The notes beneath the pieces are model-generated. The model was not told the DNA's origin. It worked only from the letters and a program-made list of their open reading frames with translations, and did not search any database. The position numbers and the translations under genes were made by a program. Positions 17,883 to 27,101 of a DNA stretch of 64,000 bases are shown here, in pieces; position 1 is the first letter of the stretch; the number at the start of each line of letters is the position of its first letter. This DNA is from Nitratireductor indicus C115 (GTDB lineage Bacteria; Pseudomonadota; Alphaproteobacteria; Rhizobiales; Rhizobiaceae), in the NCBI RefSeq assembly GCF_000300515.1, contig NZ_AMSI01000002.1, forward strand, positions 310,001 to 374,000. The letters are read 5' to 3'.

Positions 17883-18261
17883 CTGCCCGGACCTTCATGA
17901 CGGCATACAGCGAGTAGCCGTTATAGTTCAGATTGTTGTGAAGGATGTTCAGCCAGAGTGACGTGTTGGAATCATACTCCGTCCAGAAGCGCAACGAGGT
18001 GTTCGACGGGTTCAGACTGAACGTCAGCTCCGGGATGATGTAGACCGCCGGCCGATAGCCGAGATCGGGAACGATGATGTTCACCGGCGCATTGTTCAGA
18101 AGCTGGACGCGCCCCGTCTGGACAAGCTGGAAGCTCTCAAACCCGGGTTCCGTCGTGAACAGCAACTGCGCATCGCTGGCCGTTTCGGCGTTGAAGCCAG
18201 GCTTGGATATCCAGAGACCATGCGTTGCCCCGCGCACACCAAGAAGAACACGCTCAACCAT
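17872..18261 (-). CDS. Tail-tip paralogue 2
   Basis: 129 residues starting MVERVLLGVRGATHGLWISK with PGFNAETASDAQLLF following, matching the N-termini of its two neighbours (V/I-L-G...G...SRPG). It has the common plan: short N-terminal motif, Y-P or L-G-Y-R-P block (DLGYRPAVYIIPEL), and an aromatic C-terminus. Overlaps both neighbours by 8-11 bases. Confidence 0.7.
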   Translation of the reverse strand: MVERVLLGVRGATHGLWISKPGFNAETASDAQLLFTTEPGFESFQLVQTGRVQLLNNAPVNIIVPDLGYRPAVYIIPELTFSLNPSNTSLRFWTEYDSNTSLWLNILHNNLNYNGYSLYAVMKVRADGL

Positions 18262-18688
18262 AGAGATTCCGCATCACGCTGTAGAAGAAGGTGCGTTCGC
18301 CGTTCCCGACGGGATTCGCATTCGATTTCGAAATCTGTATCCCCTCCGACCCGATAGCGACCGCACTGGCGAAGTAGATTCTCACGCGCCAGTTCTGCTC
18401 GTCATTCACGGTGATGTTCCACCATTGATCGAGATTGTTGTTCTCTCCGGACATGGTGACCATCACGAGAGGCGGCGCCGTCACGGCTCCCGGATATGTG
18501 ATGTTGAACGTGCTCGATCCGCTGAGCTTGAACGTGCCGCGCTGAACGATATTCCCCGCTTCCTGCCAGCGGCTGTCGAACGACACATGCTCAGGCAACA
18601 ATGCCGGATCGAGGACGTCGTAGCCGGGACGCGAAGCGCGCAGGACAAAGGTGCCGTCGAACGCACCAAGGACAATGCGATTGGCCAT
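18254..18688 (-). CDS. Tail-tip paralogue 1
   Basis: 144 residues starting MANRIVLGAFDGTFVLRASR and PGYDVLDPALLPEHVSFDSR, the best preserved of three tandem related proteins. Contains FNITYPGAVTAPPLVMVTMS, parallel to the NFTRTYARRPMVFLTV block in paralogue 3. Its ATG shares a base with the stop of the tail tip protein gene. Confidence 0.72.
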   Translation of the reverse strand: MANRIVLGAFDGTFVLRASRPGYDVLDPALLPEHVSFDSRWQEAGNIVQRGTFKLSGSSTFNITYPGAVTAPPLVMVTMSGENNNLDQWWNITVNDEQNWRVRIYFASAVAIGSEGIQISKSNANPVGNGERTFFYSVMRNLYG

Positions 18689-21441
18689 CAGTCGGAAACC
18701 ACGATGCGGCCTTCATCCAGCTGGAACCGGATCTTGCCGTCCGGGCTGGTAATCAGGCCGGAGCTGACCTCGCCGATATGTGCAATGTTCAACTTCGCAA
18801 TGCCGCCGGCAAATACGATTGGGTTCACGGTCTCGTCCCCGTCGGTCAGAACGAATTCATCCGAATGGAAAACCGTTCGCGACACGGTGCCGTTGACATC
18901 CATGTAGAAGAAGGCGTCCGCCCCCTCCGCGATCAACTTCACCATGTAGCGCGACCAGCCGCCGCCCGGGTCGGCCCCCGCCTCGGCTGTTATCGTAACG
19001 CTTGCCGCGATATCGCCAACGGCAACCCCCAGGTCCGTGATCGCGGCAGCATTCGCAACTGTCTTTCCGTCGACGGTGTTGATCTGCCCCTGAAGCAGGG
19101 TAACCGCGGATGCAATGTCCTCATCCACGGAGACACCCAGATCCGTTATCGCCTGGGCAAGTCCGCTGATATTGCCCTCATTGTTCGTCACGCGAACCGT
19201 CAGCGCATCGAGAGCGGTGACGGTCGCGTAGTCGCCCAGAGACACTTCCAGCTGCTCCAGCCTTTGCGCGAGCGCGGAGTTTGGCCCCACGGCCACGTCA
19301 ATGGCTTCGGTGAAGGCGGCCGTAATCCCATTTCGGGTTTCCGTCAGTTCGCGGCGGATCTTCTGCCTGTCGCTGTAATCCGAATATCCCTGATCGGCGA
19401 TGGACGCGACGAGCTGCCTTGCATCATCGATCAGCTTCCTGACGCCTGGACCCATCCATTCGGTGGCTCCATCGATTGCATCCCTCAGCCCATCGAGATC
19501 GACATCCGAATAGACGTTGAAACGAACGTCCCGTGTGCGCACAAGCAACCATCCAGACCAGAGCGTCCGACGGTTGGAGAAAGGAATATAGCGCGCACGC
19601 ACCTGGTAATCGGTATCGGGCAGAAGCCCCTGCGAGATCAGGAGCTCGCCATCCGACACCTGGTCGGTACGCCCGCGATAGACAACCTCGCCCGTAACGG
19701 CGAGCCGGACCTCGAACTCGACGCCCTGAACATCCTGGACCTGGCCATACCAGCCAAGCAGGATCGCCGGGCGCCGCGCCGCGCCCGTATTGTCGGGAAC
19801 GATATCCGGCTCCGCCGTCCAGTCGTAGATGGGCTGCGGCTCCGGCGTTATCGGGCCCGTAGGACCAACCTCCCAGGGCAACTCATCGGTCGGCGGGTTC
19901 CATCCCCAATCGCCGGGATCGGCCTCTTTCAGGGAAACAGCCTGGTTGGAGTTCTCCAGATCGTCCATGGACGAGATTTCGAAGAGCTTGCCCACATAGC
20001 CGTTATGGGCGCTCGTCCACGAAACCGTGTCCAGCGGCTCCAGCAGCCACGCTTCCGGCGGCAATGTATGGCGATGCTTCCGGAAGCGGCGATTGTCGCG
20101 CATCAGGGCGGATTGCAGGCGCTGGACCTGGATTGCAAACGGGACCGCGGGGAATTGCACCGGAGCGATCAATTCCCGGCCGTCGTCAGCGCTGACAAAA
20201 TCCGGATCGATGCGCAGCGGCGCATCCTTCATCTCCCAGGCGGCTTCCGGTTCGGGATAAGTGGCGCTCACACCATTATAGGTCTGTTCGAGGCCCGGAT
20301 GCGGATCGAAGGACTGGTTTTCCGTGATGACGACGGCTTCATCGGTGAAGAAATAGGACGGCAGCGCCGGCGCACCGACACGGATCTTGTAGACGCCGCC
20401 GATTTCCGCCATGCGGCCATTGCAGGCCTTGAGCAGCTCTTCGATGACATAGAGCGGCGCATGATCGAACGGCTTGATCTCAAAGCCGCACCGGAACTGC
20501 CGCTCGCTATCGACCAGCCGGTCGCATTCGTTCATGGCCGCAAACCAGTTCGACAGGGGCAGCCTGCTTGCCGGTATCGCACCCCCGAACACCAGGGAGC
20601 CCTGATAATAGATGCCGCGCAGAATATTGTAGATGATGACTGCCGGGTTGTCGGTAAACGCGTAGGTGGCGAAGTCGCCCCAGCGCTGCGGTCCACTCCC
20701 GCCCACCGTGTCATCGAAACGCGGATCGTATAGCGGGAGCCCCTCGACCTGCCATATCGCTTCGGGCAGATCGCGAAACAGGTCGCGGTTGAATTCAGCT
20801 GTCAGAATGACGTGAGCAACGCCCCGTCCGATCATGTCGGCCTGCCAGGGCCGATCAGCATCGCCACCAAAGACGGAGCGCAGCTTCGCGTCGGCGTCCA
20901 CACCGCCACTCGGAAGGTATTTGGCAAAGAGCCAGTAGATGCCGGGATGGTCTCCGTCTGTGAATTCCTCGAAGGGATAGCTCTCCGGACCGAACCAGGA
21001 GAATGATCCGGCCTGTTCCCCCAGAGCGGGGTTGCGCGTGACCATCCGACCGCGCATCGACACTTCGTTCGAGATGCTCGTGACCGGCAAGTCAGAAAGG
21101 CCGATGACCTGGGCCAATCCCGCATTGGAGGTCTTTCGAACCGCACCCCAGGTATTCGCATAGACGAGATGGCCGGCGGTCGCATAAGTGCCCACGAGAA
21201 AGGACATGGATTTGACGCCACCGACCGAAATCTTGGTGCGGATTCCGGATTGCTGCGGTTCGTCCTGCTTCATGAGGACGCTCTGAAGCAGTGACATGCC
21301 CAGTTTCAGAGCGACGCCGAGAACCAGTTTCCCGATGGTCGTCGATGTCAAAAGACCGATAAGCCCGGCCAGAGGCCCGGCATGGGCATAGGCGGTTCCG
21401 GCAAGCAGGAACCAGGCGGTCCAGAAGAAAATGCCGATCAT
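18688..21441 (-). CDS. Tail tip / host specificity protein (J-like)
   Basis: 917 residues. It begins with a hydrophobic segment and the GLIGLLTSTTIGKLVLGVAL region typical of central tail tip proteins. These are followed by KTSNAGLAQVIGLSDLPV, a large beta-rich domain, a fibronectin-like part near 600 (RLAVTGEVVYRGRTDQVSDG) and a C-terminal helical-beta repeat (LGVSVDEDIASAVTLLQG) with a DUF1983-like end (LITSPDGKIRFQLDEGRIVV). It probably forms the tip that contacts the receptor and delivers DNA. Follows the NlpC-like gene, as in lambda and GTA-type tails. Confidence 0.88.
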   Translation of the reverse strand: MIGIFFWTAWFLLAGTAYAHAGPLAGLIGLLTSTTIGKLVLGVALKLGMSLLQSVLMKQDEPQQSGIRTKISVGGVKSMSFLVGTYATAGHLVYANTWGAVRKTSNAGLAQVIGLSDLPVTSISNEVSMRGRMVTRNPALGEQAGSFSWFGPESYPFEEFTDGDHPGIYWLFAKYLPSGGVDADAKLRSVFGGDADRPWQADMIGRGVAHVILTAEFNRDLFRDLPEAIWQVEGLPLYDPRFDDTVGGSGPQRWGDFATYAFTDNPAVIIYNILRGIYYQGSLVFGGAIPASRLPLSNWFAAMNECDRLVDSERQFRCGFEIKPFDHAPLYVIEELLKACNGRMAEIGGVYKIRVGAPALPSYFFTDEAVVITENQSFDPHPGLEQTYNGVSATYPEPEAAWEMKDAPLRIDPDFVSADDGRELIAPVQFPAVPFAIQVQRLQSALMRDNRRFRKHRHTLPPEAWLLEPLDTVSWTSAHNGYVGKLFEISSMDDLENSNQAVSLKEADPGDWGWNPPTDELPWEVGPTGPITPEPQPIYDWTAEPDIVPDNTGAARRPAILLGWYGQVQDVQGVEFEVRLAVTGEVVYRGRTDQVSDGELLISQGLLPDTDYQVRARYIPFSNRRTLWSGWLLVRTRDVRFNVYSDVDLDGLRDAIDGATEWMGPGVRKLIDDARQLVASIADQGYSDYSDRQKIRRELTETRNGITAAFTEAIDVAVGPNSALAQRLEQLEVSLGDYATVTALDALTVRVTNNEGNISGLAQAITDLGVSVDEDIASAVTLLQGQINTVDGKTVANAAAITDLGVAVGDIAASVTITAEAGADPGGGWSRYMVKLIAEGADAFFYMDVNGTVSRTVFHSDEFVLTDGDETVNPIVFAGGIAKLNIAHIGEVSSGLITSPDGKIRFQLDEGRIVVSD

Positions 21442-21443
21442 GG

Positions 21444-21857
21444 TCAGACCCGGAAAGCGCGCGCGGCTTCGAAGAAATCGGCGGATCCCAGCCCGCCCTC
21501 CTCGCGCAACAGGATGATGCGCTCGCCCTGGACGATGCCGAGGGCGAACAGGCCGGCGTCATGCGCAGGCACAGCGGCGATATCCCCCACCTGCGCCTGA
21601 GAGGGATGGATTTCCGGCAGATGCGCGGCAGCGAGATCGGCGTGGCTGGCAAAGCCGTCGCGCTTGAGAAGGCGCAGTCCGCCGGCGAGCGACGTGTATC
21701 GGCCGCGATAGCCGGAGGCGATGTCCTCGCCCGTCATTGCGGCAACCGCGCCGGCGGCAAAAAGCGCGCAATCGAACGCGCCCCAGGCGAAGGGCCGGGC
21801 CTTGTTCTCTTCCACATAGTCGAGCAGTGCGCTCTGCCAGAAGGAATAGCGGTTCAT
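21444..21857 (-). CDS. NlpC/P60-like tail assembly protein
   Basis: 137 residues from ATG 21857 (MNRYSFWQSALLDYVEENKA). Contains WGAFDCALFAAGAVAAMTGE with the putative catalytic Cys, and HDAGLFALGIV further on, as in DUF6950/NlpC-P60 proteins. The phage members cleave peptide stems of peptidoglycan during entry or help assemble the tail tip. Place between the 210-residue tail protein and the J-like gene matches lambda gpK and GTA peptidase. Confidence 0.8.
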   Translation of the reverse strand: MNRYSFWQSALLDYVEENKARPFAWGAFDCALFAAGAVAAMTGEDIASGYRGRYTSLAGGLRLLKRDGFASHADLAAAHLPEIHPSQAQVGDIAAVPAHDAGLFALGIVQGERIILLREEGGLGSADFFEAARAFRV

Positions 21858-22486
21858 CCGATCGGCCCCGATTTCTCGCCCCAGGCGATTTCCCACTGCC
21901 CGGAAACATCCGTGAATTTGTAGAAGCGGTCGCCGCCGCGCTGGCGCTGGTATTCGTCGGATTTCTTGGCCGGCACCTTCCTGGTGAGCACACGCGTGTG
22001 GGAAACCACCTCGAGGCGGATGGAACCTTCCGAATTGGCCTTTGGCCGCTCGATGGGCGTCGTGTTGACGAAACCGAGGAAGCGCGGCACGGCCGGCGCG
22101 ATGGGCAGCCGGGTCTCGCGGTTGAGATAAAGCCTGTGCACCTCGACCGGCGCATGACGCGGGTCATATTCACGCACGGCCTTGAGAATGGCCGGATCGA
22201 GCTGGCTGAAGGAAATGGTGATCTTGCGCACCGTCAGATCGGATACGAGCGGAATGGCCGGCACGTTCTGAAGCCCGCCCATGCCGTAATAGGGCCGCGT
22301 GACCGTGGCGCCGGTCTCTCCGGATACAACCGCGATATCGACATGGTCGGCCCCATTCCAAAGGCCGATGCTTTCCGGCGCACCCGTGGCGCGGTTCTTC
22401 GCCGTGATCCAGACAAGGTCGCGGCGAATAAGGCCGCCCCGAGCCTGCAACTCGGCAGCGGTCGCCGCATCGACTGCGCGCACCAT
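21854..22486 (-). CDS. Minor tail protein (distal tail/hub, GTA-type)
   Basis: 210 residues. Contains VRKITISFSQLDPAILKAVR and EVHRLYLNRETRLPIAP, features of the conserved tail proteins that precede the NlpC-like gene in alphaproteobacterial phages and gene transfer agents (DUF2163/BR0599-like). It overlaps the next gene by four bases. Predicted to be a tail hub component. Confidence 0.75.
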   Translation of the reverse strand: MVRAVDAATAAELQARGGLIRRDLVWITAKNRATGAPESIGLWNGADHVDIAVVSGETGATVTRPYYGMGGLQNVPAIPLVSDLTVRKITISFSQLDPAILKAVREYDPRHAPVEVHRLYLNRETRLPIAPAVPRFLGFVNTTPIERPKANSEGSIRLEVVSHTRVLTRKVPAKKSDEYQRQRGGDRFYKFTDVSGQWEIAWGEKSGPIG

Positions 22487-22512
22487 GGACTTCTCCGAAT
22501 AGGGTAGTGGGT

Positions 22513-23172
22513 TCAGGGAACCAGCCGCTGGATGGCGGTGAAGGCAATCGAGACGGTCCCGAAATCATCGGCCTCGCTCACCGAGAGGCTTCCTGGCATG
22601 ATCCGCATATAGGCGGCAGGCTTGATCAGCTCGACAGCCGCGCCGGCTGCCGCACCTGTTTCCAGATGCGGGCGAAACTCGAACAGCGGCGTCTGCCCCG
22701 TGCCGCCAGCCTCAACCGGCACCGAAAGCCGGTGCAGACTTCGCCGTTCGGGATCGGCACCGTAGCGCAGGGCAAACATATCGCCGCGGGACAGACGGTA
22801 TCCGGCGGGCAGACCCTCGATGCGGATGGATTTGTTATCGGCGCCGAGCGAATGGACCGTCGGCGCCACCGCGCCGAGCAGCGTTCCATCCGGATCATGG
22901 CGCGGAAAGGCTGAACGCGGATCGTAGAACAGGAAGGACTGCATGGAGCCGTCGAGCGTGTCGATCAGCGCCTGCGTCTCAAGCCCATCATCATGAAAGG
23001 CCGGAAACAGGCGCACGGGCGCACTCCACAGAGGCGGGGCCATCTCATCGGCGAGAATCTGGCCGCTCGACAGCCCGGAATATTCTTCCGAACGCTGCAG
23101 GCGAAAGGGAGCCGCCGCGACGTTGATGATGTCCTGAAACTCGGCAAGCGAGAGAGGAAAGGAATAGGCCAT
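22513..23172 (-). CDS. Distal tail protein (DUF2460-like)
   Basis: 219 residues starting MAYSFPLSLAEFQDIINVAA, directly after the tape measure gene with a one-base overlap. Contains DGSMQSFLFYDPRSAFPRHD and SLSVSEADDFGTVSIAFTA. The order tape measure, this gene, hub, NlpC, J is that of GTA-like siphoviral tails, where this position holds a distal tail protein. Domain assignment is by context. Confidence 0.72.
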   Translation of the reverse strand: MAYSFPLSLAEFQDIINVAAAPFRLQRSEEYSGLSSGQILADEMAPPLWSAPVRLFPAFHDDGLETQALIDTLDGSMQSFLFYDPRSAFPRHDPDGTLLGAVAPTVHSLGADNKSIRIEGLPAGYRLSRGDMFALRYGADPERRSLHRLSVPVEAGGTGQTPLFEFRPHLETGAAAGAAVELIKPAAYMRIMPGSLSVSEADDFGTVSIAFTAIQRLVP

Positions 23173-25274
23173 CAGCCGCGCGCCCTCGGATCGTCACTGA
23201 TTTCCTGCACGCGGTCGGGCAGCGTGCGGTCGAAACGGTCGATGGCGTTCCGGCTCACCTCCACCGCGACATTCTCGCTTTCGGCGCGGATGGTGGGGCG
23301 GAACATGGGGCCCTCTTCGCCGACCACACGAAGGGTGACGAGCCCGCCCCCCTCGCCGCGCGAATCCGCCATGCGCTGCGGCATTGAGAAAAGCCCGATG
23401 CCGAGGCCCGTATTCATCGCCTCGAGCAAGGGACGGTATTGCTCAGCCGGTCCTGCCTTCACGACAAATTCGCGATTGTGGACGATGCCCGCAGCATCCT
23501 TCGGATTGCCGCTGCCGGTCCAGCCACCCCTGTCATAGAGGCCGACACCGGATGACGCGAAGCCGAGCCCGCCGGGAAACATCTGCAATCCGCCGGAGCC
23601 GCCGAATATGCCGGCGAGCGGGCCGGTTCCCAGAAGAGCCGCCTGCGCTGCCGCAAAGGCAAGCTGAATGGCCAGGCGCTTGATGGCATCCTCGGCCCGG
23701 CCGGAATTGTCGATCATCGCAACGAGAGCGTCTTCACCCGCCTGAAACAAAAACTCGACAGCCCGGGTTCGCTCTTCCTGCGCAGCCTTCAGCGCCGCTT
23801 CGGCCGCACGCTGCGCCTCGATTGCGGTGACAAGCGTGTTAATTCGTTCGCCCTCGCGCGAGGCGGCATCTGCGCCGGCATTGCGAAGCTCGTTCGATAT
23901 CCGCTTTTGCAGATCGGTCTTGCCCATCTGCTCCAGCTCATATTCGAGCGCCGAGATGACCTTCGCGATTGCCTCGGCTTCCTTCTGGCTTTCCTTGGCC
24001 GAACCCTTGGCAGTGCTATCAGCTTCCTTGCGCGCCACGGCCAGTTCGGCCAGTTCGCGCGCCTGGGCTTCCGTCAGCGATGCGCCCTGCGAGGATGCAT
24101 CGTTCAGGATGCGCTGCGTTTCGGCGGCAATGGCGCGTTCGCGGTTCGAAAGAGCGAGCTGTTCGTTGAACTTGCGGATGTATTCGACAGAGGTGTCGAT
24201 GGTCTTTTTTGAGCCGTTCTGGCCGGGTCGATACACGAAATCTTCGGAATACCCGTTTCGACGATCCAGCTGATCCTGGACGACAGATATCTCATCAACG
24301 AGTTTACGGCGCTTTTCCTCAAGACCCTTGATATGCCCTTCTTCAAGGCGACGTTCAGCCTGCGCCAGTGCGCCTTGGATATTCGTAAGGTCGCTGCGCC
24401 GGCGTCCGATTTCGTCATCGAGGGAACGGAGCTCAGCGTCCATGGAGGCGCGCTTTGATTGAAGCGTTCCGGTTTGCTGAGCCTCGAATTCATTGAAGCT
24501 GTCCAGAAATCGAAACCACGCCGATGTCGCATCGATTATCGCTTCCTTGACCCGCGTCCCGATGGTCGCGGTTAGAACATTGAATTTCCTATCTACCTCC
24601 TCGGCCTTGCGGATCATCTCCGCATCCATCACCAGACCAAGATCACGCGCCGCTGCGATCTGATCGCGGATGCCCTGCTCGCCCTCATCAATCAGTTCCA
24701 CGAACCGTTCGCCGGCAGACCCGCCGAACAGCTCATCGGAAATACGGATCCGCGCCGCCTGGTCAAACTGTTCCAGCTTGCCGATGATTTCAGTGAGAAG
24801 TGCGGAAGGGTTCTTGAGCTTGACGGCAAGCTCCTCGGTGGAATAGCCGAGCCGTCCAAAGGCCTCCGCTGCCGAACCGCGCCCCGTTGCAATGAACTCA
24901 TCGGCGCGCAGGTTCAGTTCCTTCAGACCGTCGGTCAGGATATCGACGCCGATGCGGTTCTGCTCGGCAACGAATTTCAGTTCCTGGAAGGATTCGACAT
25001 CGACGCCGGCCTGCTTGGCCTGGCGACCGACTTCGGCAACCGATTCAGCTGCCTGCTTAACTTTAGCGATTACGGCCGTCGCTCCGATGGCAGCAAACAA
25101 TGCCGGCACAGCACGCAACGGAGCCGTGATGGATTCGACACCAGTGCGAGCCTTGCGCATTGCGCCATTTATGCCCGCACCGGTTGCCTGGGCATCGCGT
25201 CGAATCTTGGCCCATGCTGAATCAATACCGGACGTGTCTGCGCCGAACCGATATCGAAGATCCTCGTTAGCCAA
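23172..25274 (-). CDS. Tail tape measure protein
   Basis: 700 residues. Starts with RYRFGADTSGIDSAWAKIRR, as in lambda gpH-type tape measures, then a hydrophobic stretch (LRAVPALFAAIGATAVIAKV), long coiled coils (about 200-530) and a Gly-rich hydrophobic part near 550-590. It determines tail length and passes into the host during DNA entry. The length predicts a tail of roughly 100 nm by the usual ratio of about 0.15 nm per residue. Confidence 0.9.
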   Translation of the reverse strand: MANEDLRYRFGADTSGIDSAWAKIRRDAQATGAGINGAMRKARTGVESITAPLRAVPALFAAIGATAVIAKVKQAAESVAEVGRQAKQAGVDVESFQELKFVAEQNRIGVDILTDGLKELNLRADEFIATGRGSAAEAFGRLGYSTEELAVKLKNPSALLTEIIGKLEQFDQAARIRISDELFGGSAGERFVELIDEGEQGIRDQIAAARDLGLVMDAEMIRKAEEVDRKFNVLTATIGTRVKEAIIDATSAWFRFLDSFNEFEAQQTGTLQSKRASMDAELRSLDDEIGRRRSDLTNIQGALAQAERRLEEGHIKGLEEKRRKLVDEISVVQDQLDRRNGYSEDFVYRPGQNGSKKTIDTSVEYIRKFNEQLALSNRERAIAAETQRILNDASSQGASLTEAQARELAELAVARKEADSTAKGSAKESQKEAEAIAKVISALEYELEQMGKTDLQKRISNELRNAGADAASREGERINTLVTAIEAQRAAEAALKAAQEERTRAVEFLFQAGEDALVAMIDNSGRAEDAIKRLAIQLAFAAAQAALLGTGPLAGIFGGSGGLQMFPGGLGFASSGVGLYDRGGWTGSGNPKDAAGIVHNREFVVKAGPAEQYRPLLEAMNTGLGIGLFSMPQRMADSRGEGGGLVTLRVVGEEGPMFRPTIRAESENVAVEVSRNAIDRFDRTLPDRVQEISDDPRARG

Positions 25275-25482
25275 TGCCGTTCCCCTGGTTCAAACGTTTC
25301 CTGTCGCGCGCAGCAAGCGCGGACTTCGCGGCCTCATAAGCATCGCGTGTCGGCGGCTTTGTCTGCGCTTTCCTCGCTCCGGTGGAGATGGCCCAGCCCT
25401 CCCATGCCGCCCGGAAATAGGCGAAGCCGGTTTGCCAGAACTCAGCTTCTGTCCAGTGCAGCACGCCGCCGGCGAACTTCAT
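25267..25482 (-). CDS. Tail assembly chaperone, second frame
   Basis: 71 residues, overlapping the upstream chaperone by four bases (ATGA) and the tape measure by eight. The sequence HWTEAEFWQTGFAYFRAAWE is typical of the small protein (DUF1799/phage_TAC-like) that pairs with the GTA gp10-like chaperone. It may be made separately or as a frameshift extension of the upstream protein. Confidence 0.72.
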   Translation of the reverse strand: MKFAGGVLHWTEAEFWQTGFAYFRAAWEGWAISTGARKAQTKPPTRDAYEAAKSALAARDRKRLNQGNGIG

Positions 25483-25895
25483 CCATTCCCCGAAGGGGAG
25501 ACGCTCGATTGGCCGATTGCGCGCGCCAGCAGGCCGAGCGCCATGGCCTGCAGTTCCCTCTCGCTTTCGGCCTGCGCTTTTTTTGCGTCGTCTTCCTCCG
25601 CCGGTGTCAGACCCGACACGGCGCCGGAAATCGCGACATAAACCGCCGTCAGTCCGGATGCGCCATTCACCTTCGGCCAGAGCGCATCCGCATTGCCGGC
25701 ACCGAGCAGGATGGCGAGCGCCGCGCGCAGGGTTTCGGGCCGGCGCGCAAAAAGCACCTCCTGCAAACCGTCGAGCGTGTCGGTCTTCGTCTCGGCCATG
25801 AGCCGGGCGATGTGATCGAGCGAAGCCTGCACGATGACAGGCTCAGCATCGGGCAAGGTGAGAGAGCGCTCACCGCGCCATGCGTTTTCGGCCAT
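25479..25895 (-). CDS. Tail assembly chaperone, GTA gp10-like
   Basis: 138 residues. WRGERSLTLPDAEPVIVQAS near the N-terminus is followed by the helical blocks LDGLQEVLFARRPETLRAAL and AVYVAISGAVSGLTP, characteristic of gene-transfer-agent gp10-like proteins. Between tail tube and tape measure genes this is the position of lambda gpG. A compact hairpin with a UUCG loop precedes its stop codon. Confidence 0.78.
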   Translation of the reverse strand: MAENAWRGERSLTLPDAEPVIVQASLDHIARLMAETKTDTLDGLQEVLFARRPETLRAALAILLGAGNADALWPKVNGASGLTAVYVAISGAVSGLTPAEEDDAKKAQAESERELQAMALGLLARAIGQSSVSPSGNG

Positions 25896-25897
25896 GA

Positions 25898-26326
25898 TCA
25901 GACAGCCGTGTAGGCGATCTCACCCGAGGCCTGGACCTCGGCGGAGAAGTTCATGTCATTGTCGAGATCGCCGGAGAACTCGAAATTCGACACCAGCCAA
26001 TCGCCGATGAAGTCGCCATAGCCGGGAACGAAGACACGATATCCGGTAAGAACCGTCTGGTTGACCGCCGCATCCGCAAGAAGCTTGCCGGCGGCGTCAT
26101 CGTCGAAAATGCCGGAACCGGAGAAGTTCACGTCCTTGCCGCCATATTTGCGCACACGGATCGGCGGCTGTCCCCGGTCAGTGCAGTTCGCGCGCTTGGA
26201 TTCGATGATGTCGTTGAGAAGGCGGAAGTTGGTGGTGTTGATGCCGCAGACGTTTTCCCAATCGTCCGGTGCGGGCTGACCCGACGGACGCTGGATGATG
26301 AGAAGGCGGCCGAGCTGCGTCGACAT
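25898..26326 (-). CDS. Major tail tube protein
   Basis: 142 residues. Contains CGINTTNFRLLNDIIESKRA with a CTDRGQPPIRVRKYGGKDVN block and an FSGSGIFDDD motif, the pattern of TP901-1-type and GTA major tail proteins. It polymerises around the tape measure into the tail tube. Short gap before it suggests its own strong ribosome site, as expected for an abundant protein. Confidence 0.85.
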   Translation of the reverse strand: MSTQLGRLLIIQRPSGQPAPDDWENVCGINTTNFRLLNDIIESKRANCTDRGQPPIRVRKYGGKDVNFSGSGIFDDDAAGKLLADAAVNQTVLTGYRVFVPGYGDFIGDWLVSNFEFSGDLDNDMNFSAEVQASGEIAYTAV

Positions 26327-26353
26327 GGCATGTTCTCCTATGGAAAGGCCGGG

Positions 26354-26758
26354 TCAGGAGACCCGCAGATTGTAGGTGAGCGTGAGTTCCCAGACCGGCA
26401 GCTCGCCGCCGGGAAAGGCAGCGATGGCGGTCTCGACATGGGTGCAGTCCTGGCAGACCCCGCCGAGCGAAGGGTCTGCATCGAGCACCCCCTCGATCCA
26501 CAGGGACGCCTCGTCGCAAAGATCGTCACCGCCGGCAGCGGCCGCGATATAGGCATTGATGCCGAGGCGCGGTTCCCGCCGCTTGCGCTGGGCGCCACGG
26601 CTGACCGGCTCGCTGGGTATCGCCACCACGAGGCACGGGCATTCCGCGATATCGGGCAGCGGCCGACCATCGGCCTTCCGCACTGCCCAACCGACAGGGG
26701 CCGCCTGTTGAAGCAAGGCGAGCGCCTGGTTGCGGATCAGGGTGCGTGGATGTGGCAT
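26354..26758 (-). CDS. Tail terminator-like protein
   Basis: 134 residues. Contains LGINAYIAAAAGGDDLCDEA and GELPVWELTLTYNLRVS, resembling lambda gpU-type terminators, which cap the tail tube and meet the head. Position between the head-tail joining gene and the tube gene agrees. The ATG overlaps the upstream stop by one base. Confidence 0.7.
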   Translation of the reverse strand: MPHPRTLIRNQALALLQQAAPVGWAVRKADGRPLPDIAECPCLVVAIPSEPVSRGAQRKRREPRLGINAYIAAAAGGDDLCDEASLWIEGVLDADPSLGGVCQDCTHVETAIAAFPGGELPVWELTLTYNLRVS

Positions 26759-27087
26759 CAGGCGCGCTCCAGCTCGCAGCGCACCATGCCTCGCCCGTCC
26801 GGCATGGGTTCCCGGACGATCCAGGCCACACCCTTGAAGGTGAAGCGGTCACCGTCCTTCAGCCCGGGCACATCGGCCTCTGCAAAGGAGACCTTGGGAG
26901 ACATGCCGTTGACGCCGGGCTCACCGAAGCCGCCGCCGGCAACGACCTCGCCGAACGGCCCTCGCACGACGGCGCGCACGGGTGCAGGAAGGGCGACACC
27001 GCCAATCGTGAGTTCGACCTCCTCGCCCAACGCATCAAGAAACGCATCGGGCATGTCGATAAAGACAGGATGTGCGGGGATCGTCAT
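26758..27087 (-). CDS. Head-tail joining protein (FII-like)
   Basis: 109 residues. Begins PAHPVFIDMPDAFLDALGEE and has a short beta-domain end (DRFTFKGVAWIVREPMPDGR), the pattern of lambda FII/Gp-type head-tail connectors. It would link the portal complex to the tail. Confidence 0.7.
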   Translation of the reverse strand: MTIPAHPVFIDMPDAFLDALGEEVELTIGGVALPAPVRAVVRGPFGEVVAGGGFGEPGVNGMSPKVSFAEADVPGLKDGDRFTFKGVAWIVREPMPDGRGMVRCELERA

Positions 27088-27101
27088 GCAAGCGTTTCCC
27101 G

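Noticed and set aside
18601-20733. Long rightward reading frame (about 700 codons) opposite the tail tip gene
   Set aside because: It is antisense to a well-supported J-like protein and its translation is Arg/Pro/Gly-rich without domains, as expected for an opposite-strand shadow in GC-rich DNA.
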